Shown here: piece by piece, positions 43,372 to 52,637 of the stretch
How positions within the stretch are numbered: the first letter of the stretch is position 1
Layout of the letters: each line of letters starts with the position of its first letter
NCBI GenBank assembly: GCA_934202525.1
Contig: CAKPYB010000012.1
Location: forward strand, 23,645-87,644
DNA: 64,000 bases
Source of the DNA: an uncultured Prevotella sp.
GTDB lineage: Bacteria > Bacteroidota > Bacteroidia > Bacteroidales > Bacteroidaceae
Reading direction: 5' to 3'
The notes under the pieces: generated by a model
What the model was told of the DNA's origin: nothing
The model's input: only the letters and a program-made list of their open reading frames with translations
Databases searched by the model: none
Translations under genes and position numbers: made by a program

Positions 43372-44940
43372 TTACCCTTCTACTATCTTCCATTCACCAA
43401 TGGTTCGCTTCTGGCTGTCGTAGTTGATTCCAACTTTTACCATTCGTTTGCCGTCAGCTGAATAAGGAATGAGATAGCCTTTGTCATCAATCTGTTGCAA
43501 AGCTTCCTCAGCCGTCTTATCAAACTTCAATTCCATCACATAGATTGTATCCGGCATGTGAAGAACGGCATCTGCTCTGCCTATTGCACTATCCTCCTCC
43601 ACCAAGATGTAAGCACCCATCAAATTAAAAATGAGATAAAAGACCGTTTGGAAGTCCTTCTCGTTCTTGTTGGCAAGTCGATTGGAGATACTGGCGAGGT
43701 AAGCCTGCATTTTCTGCAAAGCACCATCCATATTATTGTTATATAGTTGCTCCAAAAAGTCGAAGATGAAACTATTATTGTTCAACGATATTGGAGAGAG
43801 ATAGTTAGGAGCCAAGGAACGAACCATCCCTACACGCACTTCCTTGTTTGGATAATCCAGCTGATAGCTCTGCAAGATAGGGTTATACTTCTTGATGGTG
43901 AGATACCCACTCTGATAAAGCAATGGTAAAGCAGAAGTCATCTGCTCAGGAGAGACATCGAAATCATCCACCCCTACGGATTTCTGTTCTATATCCATCA
44001 CCCCCACATGATGTTTGCGTAAAGTGTTGATAATGTATGCAGGAGTACCTGAACTAAACCAATAAGCTGCTACTTCCTTACTTCTCAACGCTTTAACCAG
44101 ACTAAACGGATTAAACACATCTTCTGATTTTTTACTGAAATGATAACCATCATAATATGAACCCAACTCGGCAACCGTTTCATCAAAAGTTTTTCCCAAA
44201 GACTTGGCTAGCAACTCAACATCAGGCTTCATCACCGTCAGTAGTTCTGTCTTGCTGATACCACAGATAGCAGAATACTGATCGAACATGCTGATATTAT
44301 CCAAATTATTGATCTCGCTAAAGATACTCAACTGAGAGAACTTGGTGATACCCGTGATAAAGGTAAATTCCAGCCAAGGGTCGAGATATTTCAATGGGCT
44401 ATAGAACTTCCTCATAACCAAGCGCAATGGCATCAAACTTTCCTTCTCATGCACGACATCCAAGAGAGGAGCATCATATTCGTCTATCAAAACGACCACC
44501 TTTTGACCCGTCTTCTTATAGGCACGCTTCACCAAAGACTGCAAACGCTGGCTCGGCTGCACCGCCAATTCGTCACGTCCATAGACCTGCTCGTATTCTG
44601 AAAGCATGTAGCCCAGCATCTCTTCTAACCCTTCGGGTGTCTGATTTTTGGCAGTACTCATGTCGAAGTGAAGAACAGGACGTTTCACCCATTCTTTCTC
44701 ATATTCGCCAAGTGCCAAACCATCAAACAGTTCCTTCCTGCCCTCATAATATGCCTGGAGCGTAGAGACAAAAAGCGACTTACCGAATCGTCTTGGACGA
44801 CTCAGAAACACATATTTAGAACCATTACGCAAGAAATCGACAATATACCTTGTCTTATCTACGTACACATAATTACCCTCTCGTATATCAGAGAAAGTTT
44901 GCATTCCTACTGGGTATTTTCTTATCTCTTCCATAGCCAT
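43372..44940 (-). CDS. AAA-ATPase-like protein with C-terminal PD-(D/E)XK nuclease-like domain
   Basis: 522 aa. The N-terminal AAA-ATPase-like (PF09820-type) domain begins [24 protein letters not shown]-loop-like [12 protein letters not shown], Walker [26 protein letters not shown]. The C-terminal part has [21 protein letters not shown], the D...ELK core of PD-(D/E)XK nucleases (DUF1703 type). Function in cells is unknown; the family is multi-copy in gut Bacteroidota. It has TAACTTCG-type promoter sequence but no 33-bp repeats, unlike the DUF4143 ATPases. An imperfect 22-bp repeat flanks the gene (43240-43261 and 45007-45028). Confidence 0.82.
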   Translation of the reverse strand: MAMEEIRKYPVGMQTFSDIREGNYVYVDKTRYIVDFLRNGSKYVFLSRPRRFGKSLFVSTLQAYYEGRKELFDGLALGEYEKEWVKRPVLHFDMSTAKNQTPEGLEEMLGYMLSEYEQVYGRDELAVQPSQRLQSLVKRAYKKTGQKVVVLIDEYDAPLLDVVHEKESLMPLRLVMRKFYSPLKYLDPWLEFTFITGITKFSQLSIFSEINNLDNISMFDQYSAICGISKTELLTVMKPDVELLAKSLGKTFDETVAELGSYYDGYHFSKKSEDVFNPFSLVKALRSKEVAAYWFSSGTPAYIINTLRKHHVGVMDIEQKSVGVDDFDVSPEQMTSALPLLYQSGYLTIKKYNPILQSYQLDYPNKEVRVGMVRSLAPNYLSPISLNNNSFIFDFLEQLYNNNMDGALQKMQAYLASISNRLANKNEKDFQTVFYLIFNLMGAYILVEEDSAIGRADAVLHMPDTIYVMELKFDKTAEEALQQIDDKGYLIPYSADGKRMVKVGINYDSQKRTIGEWKIVEG

Positions 44941-44998
44941 ATTTCTTTAGACGGTGCGAAGTTACGAATAAAATATCAGATACGCAAATAAAAAGACA

Positions 44999-45035
44999 AA
45001 AAAAAGAGAGGCGAGCTTCACAGCCAGCCTCTCCC
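44999..45035 (-). terminator. terminator of the SusC/SusD operon
   Basis: Minus strand: GAGAGGC ... GCCTCTC stem followed by eight T. The stem sequence GAGGCGAGCTT-ACAGCCAGC recurs at 43240. Confidence 0.8.
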
Positions 45036-45098
45036 GAGAGATTTATAGAAAATGCCACTCATGGCATTCCTATATCTTGATTAAAAATATTATCAAAA

Positions 45099-46568
45099 TT
45101 AATTTGCCTTTGGCAATGTTTTACTCCAATCATTCTGAGCAACACCAAAACCTGAATTGATTTCGTCAACAGGAATTGGATATACAAAGTCTGAAATCTT
45201 ATAATTGTTAAAAGTGAACTTCACCTCTGGGGCACCATAAGCATATACAGATGCCTTTTCGTCCCAACGGCGCAAATCATACAAACGAAGTCCCTCCTGG
45301 AACAATTCGCGAGCACGCTCATCCTTCAAGAAAGCAAGAACCTCATCCTTTGTTGTACCCAACTGCTCGGCAGAAGTAATATCCGCATTACGCTTTGCCA
45401 CAACTAACAAAGAATTTCTAGCCTCATCAAAATCTGCGGCAGTAGTTCCATGAAGCTTAGCCTCTGCCTTAATGAGATACATTTCTGGCGCATTGATCAA
45501 ATAGTTTGTCGTTGTTACGGTAGGGAACTTACCACCCTTAAAGACAGGCTTGGTTGGTGTAGATGAAGCATCCCAAATGAAGATTGAAGTTCTGCAATCT
45601 TTTGCACCATACATCTTCTGAAGCTTAGGACTTGGACTAAAGCTGTAAGTTGACCACAATGTACCGCAAGAATTTGCTGCCCAGTTATGCTTGTCATCAA
45701 TAGACAAATAGAACAAGCTCTCCGTATTGACACCTGTAGAAGAATACATTGCCTTGTATTCATCTGCCGTTGTTGCTATAGCAGACACATCTGCATCATC
45801 AAGAGCTTGCTGAGCATAAGACGCAGCGTCAGACCAATTCTCCATATAGAGATAAACACGAGCCAACAATCCTTCTGCTGCAGCCTTGGTAAAGTAAACT
45901 TTCTTGCCTCTATCTGCACCAGCTTTGCCAAAATGCTCAATAGCATCTTTCAAATCGGCGACAATAGACGTGTATGTTTCACCTACCGTAGAGCGAGATA
46001 CCTGCTCGAAAGCCTTTATTGGCTCCTCTGAAATTACAATACCTGGTTGATCAGAAAAATCCTGACCATTTACCTTGATTTGATGACCATAGATATTGAC
46101 TAAAGCAAGTTTAGCATAAGCACGAAGAGCGTAAGCCTCAGCCAAAGCGACATCCAAAGTCTTCTTATCTTCCTCTGTGGAAGTCTCATACAATTTCTTA
46201 CCTGCATTAATTGCTCTCGCTGAATTATCAATTACTTTGTAACCATAATTCCAAATATAAAGCAAATAGCTTTCCTCATCTGTCATCGTATAAGAATAGA
46301 TGGCATCCATATGACTTGTAGAACCATTCCAATATGACAAGTCTGTAGGAATATCACCTATCATCGTTGCAAAGTCTCCTGCAAAATAATAGTGATAAAA
46401 CCAATCGTACTCACCATTTACGGCATTTCTTACAGAAGATGCATCTGTCAAGCCATTATCTACATCAACACCAGTATAGTTCTTGGTGTCAAAAAAGTCA
46501 TCTCCACAACTTGTCAAACAAGTTCCTGCTACTGACAAAAACAGTAAACCTAATATATGTTTCTTCAT
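45099..46568 (-). CDS. SusD/RagB family nutrient-binding lipoprotein
   Basis: 489 aa from the ATG at 46568 (MKKHILGLLFLSVAGTCLTSCG, lipobox LTSC); the upstream open frame has no signal peptide. SusD features: DFFDTKNYTG after the lipid Cys, TPR-like helices, KAAAEGLLARVYLYMENW, LFQEGLRLYDLRRW and the C-terminal FVYPIPVDEIN. It sits on the outer membrane over the SusC transporter and binds the substrate. It starts 23 bp after SusC. No glycosidase or regulator gene is next to the pair, so the substrate is unknown. Confidence 0.92.
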   Translation of the reverse strand: MKKHILGLLFLSVAGTCLTSCGDDFFDTKNYTGVDVDNGLTDASSVRNAVNGEYDWFYHYYFAGDFATMIGDIPTDLSYWNGSTSHMDAIYSYTMTDEESYLLYIWNYGYKVIDNSARAINAGKKLYETSTEEDKKTLDVALAEAYALRAYAKLALVNIYGHQIKVNGQDFSDQPGIVISEEPIKAFEQVSRSTVGETYTSIVADLKDAIEHFGKAGADRGKKVYFTKAAAEGLLARVYLYMENWSDAASYAQQALDDADVSAIATTADEYKAMYSSTGVNTESLFYLSIDDKHNWAANSCGTLWSTYSFSPSPKLQKMYGAKDCRTSIFIWDASSTPTKPVFKGGKFPTVTTTNYLINAPEMYLIKAEAKLHGTTAADFDEARNSLLVVAKRNADITSAEQLGTTKDEVLAFLKDERARELFQEGLRLYDLRRWDEKASVYAYGAPEVKFTFNNYKISDFVYPIPVDEINSGFGVAQNDWSKTLPKAN

Positions 46569-46591
46569 ATTATTCCTTAATTTGAATCTTT

Positions 46592-49500
46592 TTAGAAAGT
46601 AATCTGAATACCACCAACAAATGTAGTCACACCAGGATACTGCCATGCGATAACGCCATTATCGTATGTATCAGGTGTATATCCAGTAAAGTCACTTGCA
46701 GTAAAGGTGTATAAGTTATCTGCTGAAATGTAAATACGTACCTTTTGCATGAAAGCCTTCTTTGTCAAAGAAGATGGCAAAGTATAGCCCAATGTAACAT
46801 TACTCAAACGCAAGTAGCTTCCGTTCATGAGGAAACGAGAAGAATTCGCTGTTGAATTATCTGGATCATTGTAAACATAACGAGGATATTTTGCATTAGG
46901 ATTATCCTCTGTCCATGAGTTAAGAGCCATATCTTTGAGCGGTGTCATCTCACGCATACCCCAACCTGTAAAGGGTGCGCCATAATCATAGACCTTAGCA
47001 CCCAAACGATAATTGAAGCTTAAACTTGCATCAAGTCCTTTCCAATTTATAGATGTTCCAAATCCACCGAATACCTTTGGATCAGCAGAACCCAAATGAC
47101 GCTTTGCAGCCTCACTATAATTGCTTGTTGTCTCATCACCAGTTTCATTCTTATACCATAGAGGCTTACCATTGGTTTTATCCACACCTGCATATTCTCT
47201 CATATAGAACTCATTGTATGGATAACCCTCTTCGTTGATTGTCAATGTATTGACGATAGGTTCACCACTAGACAACTTAACCACACGGTTTTGGTTCCAA
47301 GTCATATTAGCATAAGCATTCCAATCCAAGTCCTTTCTATGCATGATAGTAGCCTTCAAATCTACTTCGATACCTTGGTTACGAATCTTACCAATGTTCT
47401 TATAAGTGCTATACAAACCAGTTGTCATAGACAAAGGCATTTTCATCAAGGCATCAGATGTTGTCTCATTATAGTAATCCAAAGACAAATGGATGCGATT
47501 AATGAAAGAAAGGTCAAAGCCTACATCAAATTTCTTAGAAGTTTCCCAAGTCAACTTTGTATTAGAGATTGACTCTGGAGCAATACCTACCACACCATCA
47601 TAGTTGTGACCTGCCATATAATAACCACGTGCAGCATACCAATCAATGTCTTGGTTACCTACAGTACCATAAGATGCACGAAGTGTAGCATTCGAGATAA
47701 CAGGATTATCCTTTAAGAACTTCTCTGAAGAAAGGCGCCACTTTGCACCAACAGACCAGAAATTACCCCAAAGGTTGTCTGTTCCAAATACAGAAGAACC
47801 ATCACGGCGGAAAGATGCAGATGCATAGTATTTTTCAAGATATGAGTAATGTGCATCAGCAAAATAAGAAGCCAATCTTGCTTCTTTCTGGTCATATTCT
47901 GGATCTTCCCACTTACCGGCTGTAGAAAGTTTATTCATTCCCAAAGATGCGAATGGGAAATCATAACCAGTATAATGGTCAGAAAAATATGATTTCTTCT
48001 GCATCTCTTGACCCAACATCACAGATACATTATGCATATCGTTAAACGTTTTATTCCATCCCAAGACATTGTTCCAAGTGATGGTAGTAGAACGCGAATT
48101 GAACTGATCACCATAACCATTGTAATCTCCCATTCCCTGTGGATCGTAAATAGCAGACATATATTCATACTCACGATAGTTCATGATATTTACACCTAAG
48201 TTCGTACGGAAATAAATACCATTCCAAATATCAACTTGTACGTATGGATTTAAGTTCAATGTCTCATTACGACTTTCATATACATTACCCAACTTATCTG
48301 CAAGAGCAAGAGGATTATATAAGCCATAAGTATAACCATAGTACTTGCCTTCCTCATCATGAGTTGGATAGAATGGTTGCATCATAGAAATCGCAGCGGT
48401 CATAGTATTACTCATTGCACCTGCAGTTGACTGACTTGAACCATTCTTAATAGAGAAGGCATAGTTAGCATTAGCACCTACAGCAAAGCGACCGAACTTG
48501 CTCTCCACATTGACACGACCAGAATATCTCTTAAAGTCAGAAGCAATTACCAAACCCTTTGTATCGAGATAACCAGCACTGATATAGAAACCAGTCTTAC
48601 CTGTCTTTCCCTGAGCACTGATATTGTAGTCTTGATAATAACCATGGCGAGTAACCTCATCTATCCAATTGGTAGATCTCTTGCCATCCCATTCGTAATA
48701 CTCAGACAAAGCAGCTTTTGCAGCATCAATATTATCGAACTGACCTGCTGCTACACGACCTTGCGCATAGAGATTCATAGTCTCCTCAGCATTGGCATAA
48801 TCCATGTTGTTATTTGCCATAGAAGTGAAGCCTTGCTTAATATCAACATTGATATTCAACTTGCCCTCAGTACCCTTCTTGGTGGTAATGACAATCACAC
48901 CATTAGCTGCACGAGCACCATAAATAGCAGTTGCGGCAGCATCCTTCAATACAGTAACAGTCTCAATATCCTCAGGATTCACAGATGCCATTGGATCCAG
49001 GTAGTTACCCTCGCCAGAGTATGCACCTTCCTTATCAGAGTTCATTGGCATACCATCGATTACATACAATGGCTGAGTACCTGAACTGATAGAAGAACGT
49101 CCACGTACATAGATAGAACCCCATGTACCAGGCTGACCTGTAGAGTTGTTCATCTGAATACCAGACACATTACCCTCAAGTGCCTTCACAAAGTTGGCAT
49201 CACTCTTCTTTTCAATCTGTGAGCCATTCAGCAAAGAAGCTGCACCAGTAAAAGAGGCTTTCTTTTGGACACCATAACCAGTTACAACCACCTCATCAAG
49301 GGTCTTTTGGTCTGCACGTAGTTCTATCTGAACCTTATTACCCTTAATTGTAACTGTTTTGTCTTCCATTCCCATGTAAGAAACCTTCACTGTATTCTTA
49401 CCCTGAGGAAGAACGATAGAAAAGTTACCGTCTACATCGGTAACAGCACCGGTATTAGTACCAACAATCTTGATTGATGCACCAATAACTGGCTCACCAT

Positions 49501-49599
49501 CCTCTGAAGCTACTACCTTACCAGTAACGGATGTTTGGGCAAAGGCTACTCCACAACTGAGAATTGCCCCCCCACAAATAAAGCGATTCTTTTAAACAT
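46592..49599 (-). CDS. SusC/RagA family TonB-linked transporter, frameshifted in a poly-G tract
   Basis: The main frame (46592 to about 49566) covers the carboxypeptidase-like domain, plug (SGIQMNNSTGQPGTWGSIYVRGRSSI) and barrel of a roughly 1000-aa SusC. The natural start is ATG at 49599 (MFKRIALFVGG), behind a good promoter. Translation from there hits TAG after 17 codons because the run of seven G (49567-49573 on the minus strand) is one base off; eight G would read on through AILSCGVAFAQTSVTGKV, a proper signal peptide and start of the mature protein. So the gene is either switched off by slippage or carries a sequencing error. SusC imports the substrate presented by SusD. Confidence 0.85.
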
Positions 49600-49649
49600 A
49601 ATCTCTCTCTTTATTAGATAATAATTAATAAATTTATAATAATCGGCTG

Positions 49650-49681
49650 CAAAATTAGATTTTTTTTCGGATATTTGCAAA
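49650..49681 (-). promoter_or_regulatory. promoter of the SusC/SusD operon
   Basis: Minus strand: TTTG at 49681-49678, 20-bp spacer, TAATTTTG at 49657-49650; leader about 45 nt. Confidence 0.8.
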
Positions 49682-50278
49682 TATTTTGAAAGAAAAATTT
49701 AATAACGTACATAAAAAGTCTGTTTTTAACACTTCTACCTTGTCATATTGCAACAAAAAGGATATTTTTGCTGCAATAAGGCTATAATTTGTAAGAACAG
49801 AAATAAGAAGGTTCTTAAGTCATCTATACAGGCATCTGCCGGGTAAGGAGTTTTGCTAAATACGTAGAACAAATAGATTAAATAGTCACAGTTCTACGAT
49901 TCATCGGTTCTAACAATTAGTTCCGTTCGGTTGCCGGCAGTTGCCAACAAGATTCCTGACATATGTCAATAACTCTGTTGACATATGTCAGGAACATTGT
50001 TGACATATGTCAGGAACATTGTTGACATATGTCAGGAACCTTGTTGGCATATGTCAGGAACCTTGTTGGCATATGTCGACAACTCTGCTGGCATATGGCA
50101 GCAAACCTACAAATCTAATTCCTCAGACCAACAGATACGTTATCTATAAGCATAAGATATATCTGTTTCAGGCTTATTATCTGCAAAGAATAAATAGAAT
50201 ATCTTACTGACTGCAGGGAGCGGAATACTTGACATACCACAAAAAAGAAAACGTTTACGATACTTTTTAGTTAAAAAA
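49682..50278. other. 600-bp intergenic stretch between susC and fabI
   Basis: Apart from the palindrome array (49936-50099) nothing is recognised. A short open frame across the array is an effect of the repeat. Confidence 0.6.
49936..50099. repeat. array of seven to eight 10-bp palindromes at 22-bp period
   Basis: GACATATGTC starts at 49958, 49980, 50002 and 50024; GGCATATGTC at 50046 and 50068; GGCATATGGC at 50090; a degenerate GGCAGTTGCC at 49936. All offsets are exactly 22 bp. The sites are palindromic, separated by AGGAACATTGTT-like spacers. The array lies between the divergent promoters of susC and fabI. Confidence 0.85.
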
Positions 50279-50310
50279 TTTGGGTATATTGCACATTTTT
50301 CGTAATTTTG
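50279..50310 (+). promoter_or_regulatory. promoter of fabI
   Basis: TTTG at 50279-50282, 20-bp spacer, TAATTTTG at 50303-50310; leader about 108 nt. Confidence 0.78.
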
Positions 50311-50424
50311 CGCACGATTTCAACGACTAGAACAAAACAAAGTGGTTTTACACCTTATTATATATATAGAGAATGATATATGTAGGGGATTGTCGTTAGT
50401 ATAAACAAAAGTATTAAGATAACA

Positions 50425-51282
50425 ATGACTCACAATTTGTTAAAAGGCAAGCGTGGCATCATCTTCGGTGCACTCAATGAGGAATCAATCGCTTGGAAAG
50501 TAGCTGTAAAGGCTGCTGAAGAGGGTGCTACTATCGCACTTAGTAATACAGCTATGGCTTTGCGTATGGGTACGCTGGATAAGCTCGCTGAACAGATCAA
50601 CGCTCCTATCATCGCAGCTGATGCGACTAGCGTAGAAGACTTGGAAAAGGTATTCACAGAGGCTCAGGAGAAACTCGGTGGCAAAATCGACTTCGTGCTC
50701 CACTCTGTAGCTATGAGCCCTAACGTTCGCAAGCATCGTACATACGATGACCTCGACTACAACTTCCTGAACAAGACATTGGACATCTCTGCTATCTCTT
50801 TCCACAAGATGTTGCAGGTAGCCAAGAAGTTGGATGCTATCAACGAGTGGGGTTCTGTAGTAGCTCTCACATACGTAGCTTCTCAGCGTACATTCTTCGG
50901 TTACAACGATATGGCTGATGCCAAGAGCATGCTCGAAAGTATCGCCCGCAGCTTCGGTTACATCTATGGTCGTGAGAAGCACGTGCGCATCAACACCATC
51001 TCTCAGAGCCCTACAGCTACAACAGCAGGTAAGGGTATCAAGGATATCGAGAACATGATGGACTTCGCCGACAAGATGTCTCCACTCGGTAACGCCGTAG
51101 CTGAGGATTGCGCTAACTACTGCGTGATGATGTTCTCTGACTTCACCCGCAAGGTAACCATGCAGAACCTCTTCCACGATGGTGGTTTCTCATCAATGGG
51201 TATGAGCCTCCGTGCCATGAACCAGTATGCTAAGGATATGGCTCCTTATGAGGATGAGAACGGTAATGTTATCTACGGATAA
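50425..51282 (+). CDS. fabI: enoyl-[acyl-carrier-protein] reductase (NADH)
   Basis: 285 aa, SDR fold. N-terminal KRGIIFGALNEESIAWKVA binds NADH. The active site Y-x6-K is in FFGYNDMADAKSML, preceded by a conserved Tyr (LTYVASQRT). It reduces enoyl-ACP in the last step of fatty acid elongation. Monocistronic, with its own promoter and terminator. C-terminal extension as in Bacteroidota FabI. Confidence 0.93.
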   Translation: MTHNLLKGKRGIIFGALNEESIAWKVAVKAAEEGATIALSNTAMALRMGTLDKLAEQINAPIIAADATSVEDLEKVFTEAQEKLGGKIDFVLHSVAMSPNVRKHRTYDDLDYNFLNKTLDISAISFHKMLQVAKKLDAINEWGSVVALTYVASQRTFFGYNDMADAKSMLESIARSFGYIYGREKHVRINTISQSPTATTAGKGIKDIENMMDFADKMSPLGNAVAEDCANYCVMMFSDFTRKVTMQNLFHDGGFSSMGMSLRAMNQYAKDMAPYEDENGNVIYG

Positions 51283-51319
51283 TCAGGCAGAAGAGAAAAA
51301 ATCTCACTAATATACAAAC

Positions 51320-51357
51320 AGGTATGTTCAGTAAAAATCTGAGCATACCTTTTTTTT
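51320..51357 (+). terminator. intrinsic terminator after fabI
   Basis: AGGTATGTTCAG / CTGAGCATACCT with a short loop and seven or eight T. The T-run touches the stop codon of the converging gene. Confidence 0.85.
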
Positions 51358-52363
51358 ATTCATATCCACCCTCTATCTTAAACTTGGCAACAAGCGGAAG
51401 ATGATCGCTGTATCCACCCAAATATCGTGGACCGAGATAGGTGCGGAAAGGTTTCTTTCCGCCATATTTCTCATCATCTTCTAAGAGGAATGGCAAATCT
51501 CCTATCTGACAACTCATCTTAAGCCGGGAAAGCGAAGGACTGAAGAGTATCTGGTCAAGGCTTCGCCAATCTCCATGCCAGCGATAAGTAGCCTTGGCAC
51601 CATGAGAGCCTTTTGCACCAACGGATATATTAATAAGGTGGTGCTGATAAAGAGAACGGAGGGCAGGCGAATCAGAATAATCGTTGAAATCGCCAGCTAC
51701 GATAATCCTTGCACTATCATTGAGCGCATAGATAGAATCTACGGCAGAAGCCAACTGGTTGGCTACCTGAAGACGGTATGGACGCGAAACCTGTTCGCCG
51801 CCACGCCGGCTGGGCGCATGCAACACAAAGACATGGAGCGTATCATCATTCATAATCCGCCCCGAAGCATAGAGAATATCTCTCGTAGGGCGAGTATCAG
51901 GCAGCGGCTTGATGCGGATGGAACGGGACTGTATAAGCGCAAAGGAAGATGGCTGATAAAGCAAAGCCACATCTATGCCTCGTTCATCGGGCGAATCGGT
52001 CATCACATAATCATAATTCACACCGCGAAGAGCTGAACGCCGGGTTAAATCAAACAGCACACTATCGTTCTCCACTTCGCAAAGCGCCACAAAATCGGGA
52101 ACATGCCAGGACTTCTCCGAGGGTCTTGAAGGATTATCTGGGGAGGCGGTACCAACAAGCGACAAATCTTCATAACCCAAAGCTACGATAGTCTTGGAAA
52201 GATTTGCCAGCTTGCGCCAATAGCGATAAGGCGTCCACTTGTAACTGCTCTGTGGCAGGAATTCATAGTCATTCTTCAGCGAATCATGCTTCGTATCGAA
52301 GAGGTTTTCGCAGTTCAACTCCACAAAAGTGAGGAAACTTGATAAGATGAGAGTGAAAAACAT
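51356..52363 (-). CDS. endonuclease/exonuclease/phosphatase family protein, possibly exported
   Basis: 335 aa. The hydrophobic start (MFFTLILSSFLTF) may be a signal. EEP motifs: VELNCENLFD, ALCEVEND (catalytic Glu), VLHAPSRRGGEQV, GDFNDYSDS, and SDHLPLVAKF at the end. Metal-dependent phosphodiesterase of unknown substrate. It is transcribed away from tRNA-Arg. A second, membrane-anchored EEP protein is encoded at 55.8 kb but has a different N-terminus. Confidence 0.82.
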   Translation of the reverse strand: MFFTLILSSFLTFVELNCENLFDTKHDSLKNDYEFLPQSSYKWTPYRYWRKLANLSKTIVALGYEDLSLVGTASPDNPSRPSEKSWHVPDFVALCEVENDSVLFDLTRRSALRGVNYDYVMTDSPDERGIDVALLYQPSSFALIQSRSIRIKPLPDTRPTRDILYASGRIMNDDTLHVFVLHAPSRRGGEQVSRPYRLQVANQLASAVDSIYALNDSARIIVAGDFNDYSDSPALRSLYQHHLINISVGAKGSHGAKATYRWHGDWRSLDQILFSPSLSRLKMSCQIGDLPFLLEDDEKYGGKKPFRTYLGPRYLGGYSDHLPLVAKFKIEGGYE

Positions 52364-52397
52364 AACATTTTATTTTGTATTGTCAACGATTTGATGT

Positions 52398-52405
52398 ATC
52401 TTTGC
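52398..52405 (+). promoter_or_regulatory. promoter element of tRNA-Arg
   Basis: TATCTTTG, about 15 bp before the tRNA. Confidence 0.65.
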
Positions 52406-52419
52406 AGTCGGTTTACAAT

Positions 52420-52491
52420 GGTCCTATAGTTTAACGGATAGAACGGAGGTTTCCTAAACCTTTGATCCGAGTTCGATTCTCGGTGGGACCA
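52420..52491 (+). tRNA. tRNA-Arg (anticodon CCT)
   Basis: 72 nt. Acceptor GGTCCTA / TGGGACC, anticodon loop TTCCTAA, T-arm CCGAG-TTCGATT-CTCGG. CCA not encoded. Confidence 0.93.
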
Positions 52492-52525
52492 CGTACTTTC
52501 CTTATCATTCCAGAGATGATAAAAC

Positions 52526-52566
52526 AATAAAGGTCGCTCCTGACAATCAGGAAGCGACCTTTATTA
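52526..52566. terminator. bidirectional terminator between tRNA-Arg and secDF
   Basis: AATAAAGGTCGCT-CCTGA pairs with TCAGG-AGCGACCTTTATT. A/T-rich ends suit both directions. Confidence 0.82.
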
Positions 52567-52637
52567 TTTTTATATTCTTTCCAGTATCTTTCTCTATCCG
52601 ACATACATCAGACAGAGAAAGAATGAAGAGTTTCTGA

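Noticed and set aside
45099..49599. Complete polysaccharide utilisation locus
   Set aside because: Only SusC and SusD are present; no glycoside hydrolase, sensor or SusE/F is adjacent.
50007..50210. 67-codon frame across the 22-bp palindrome array
   Set aside because: Produced by the repeat itself; no start signal.
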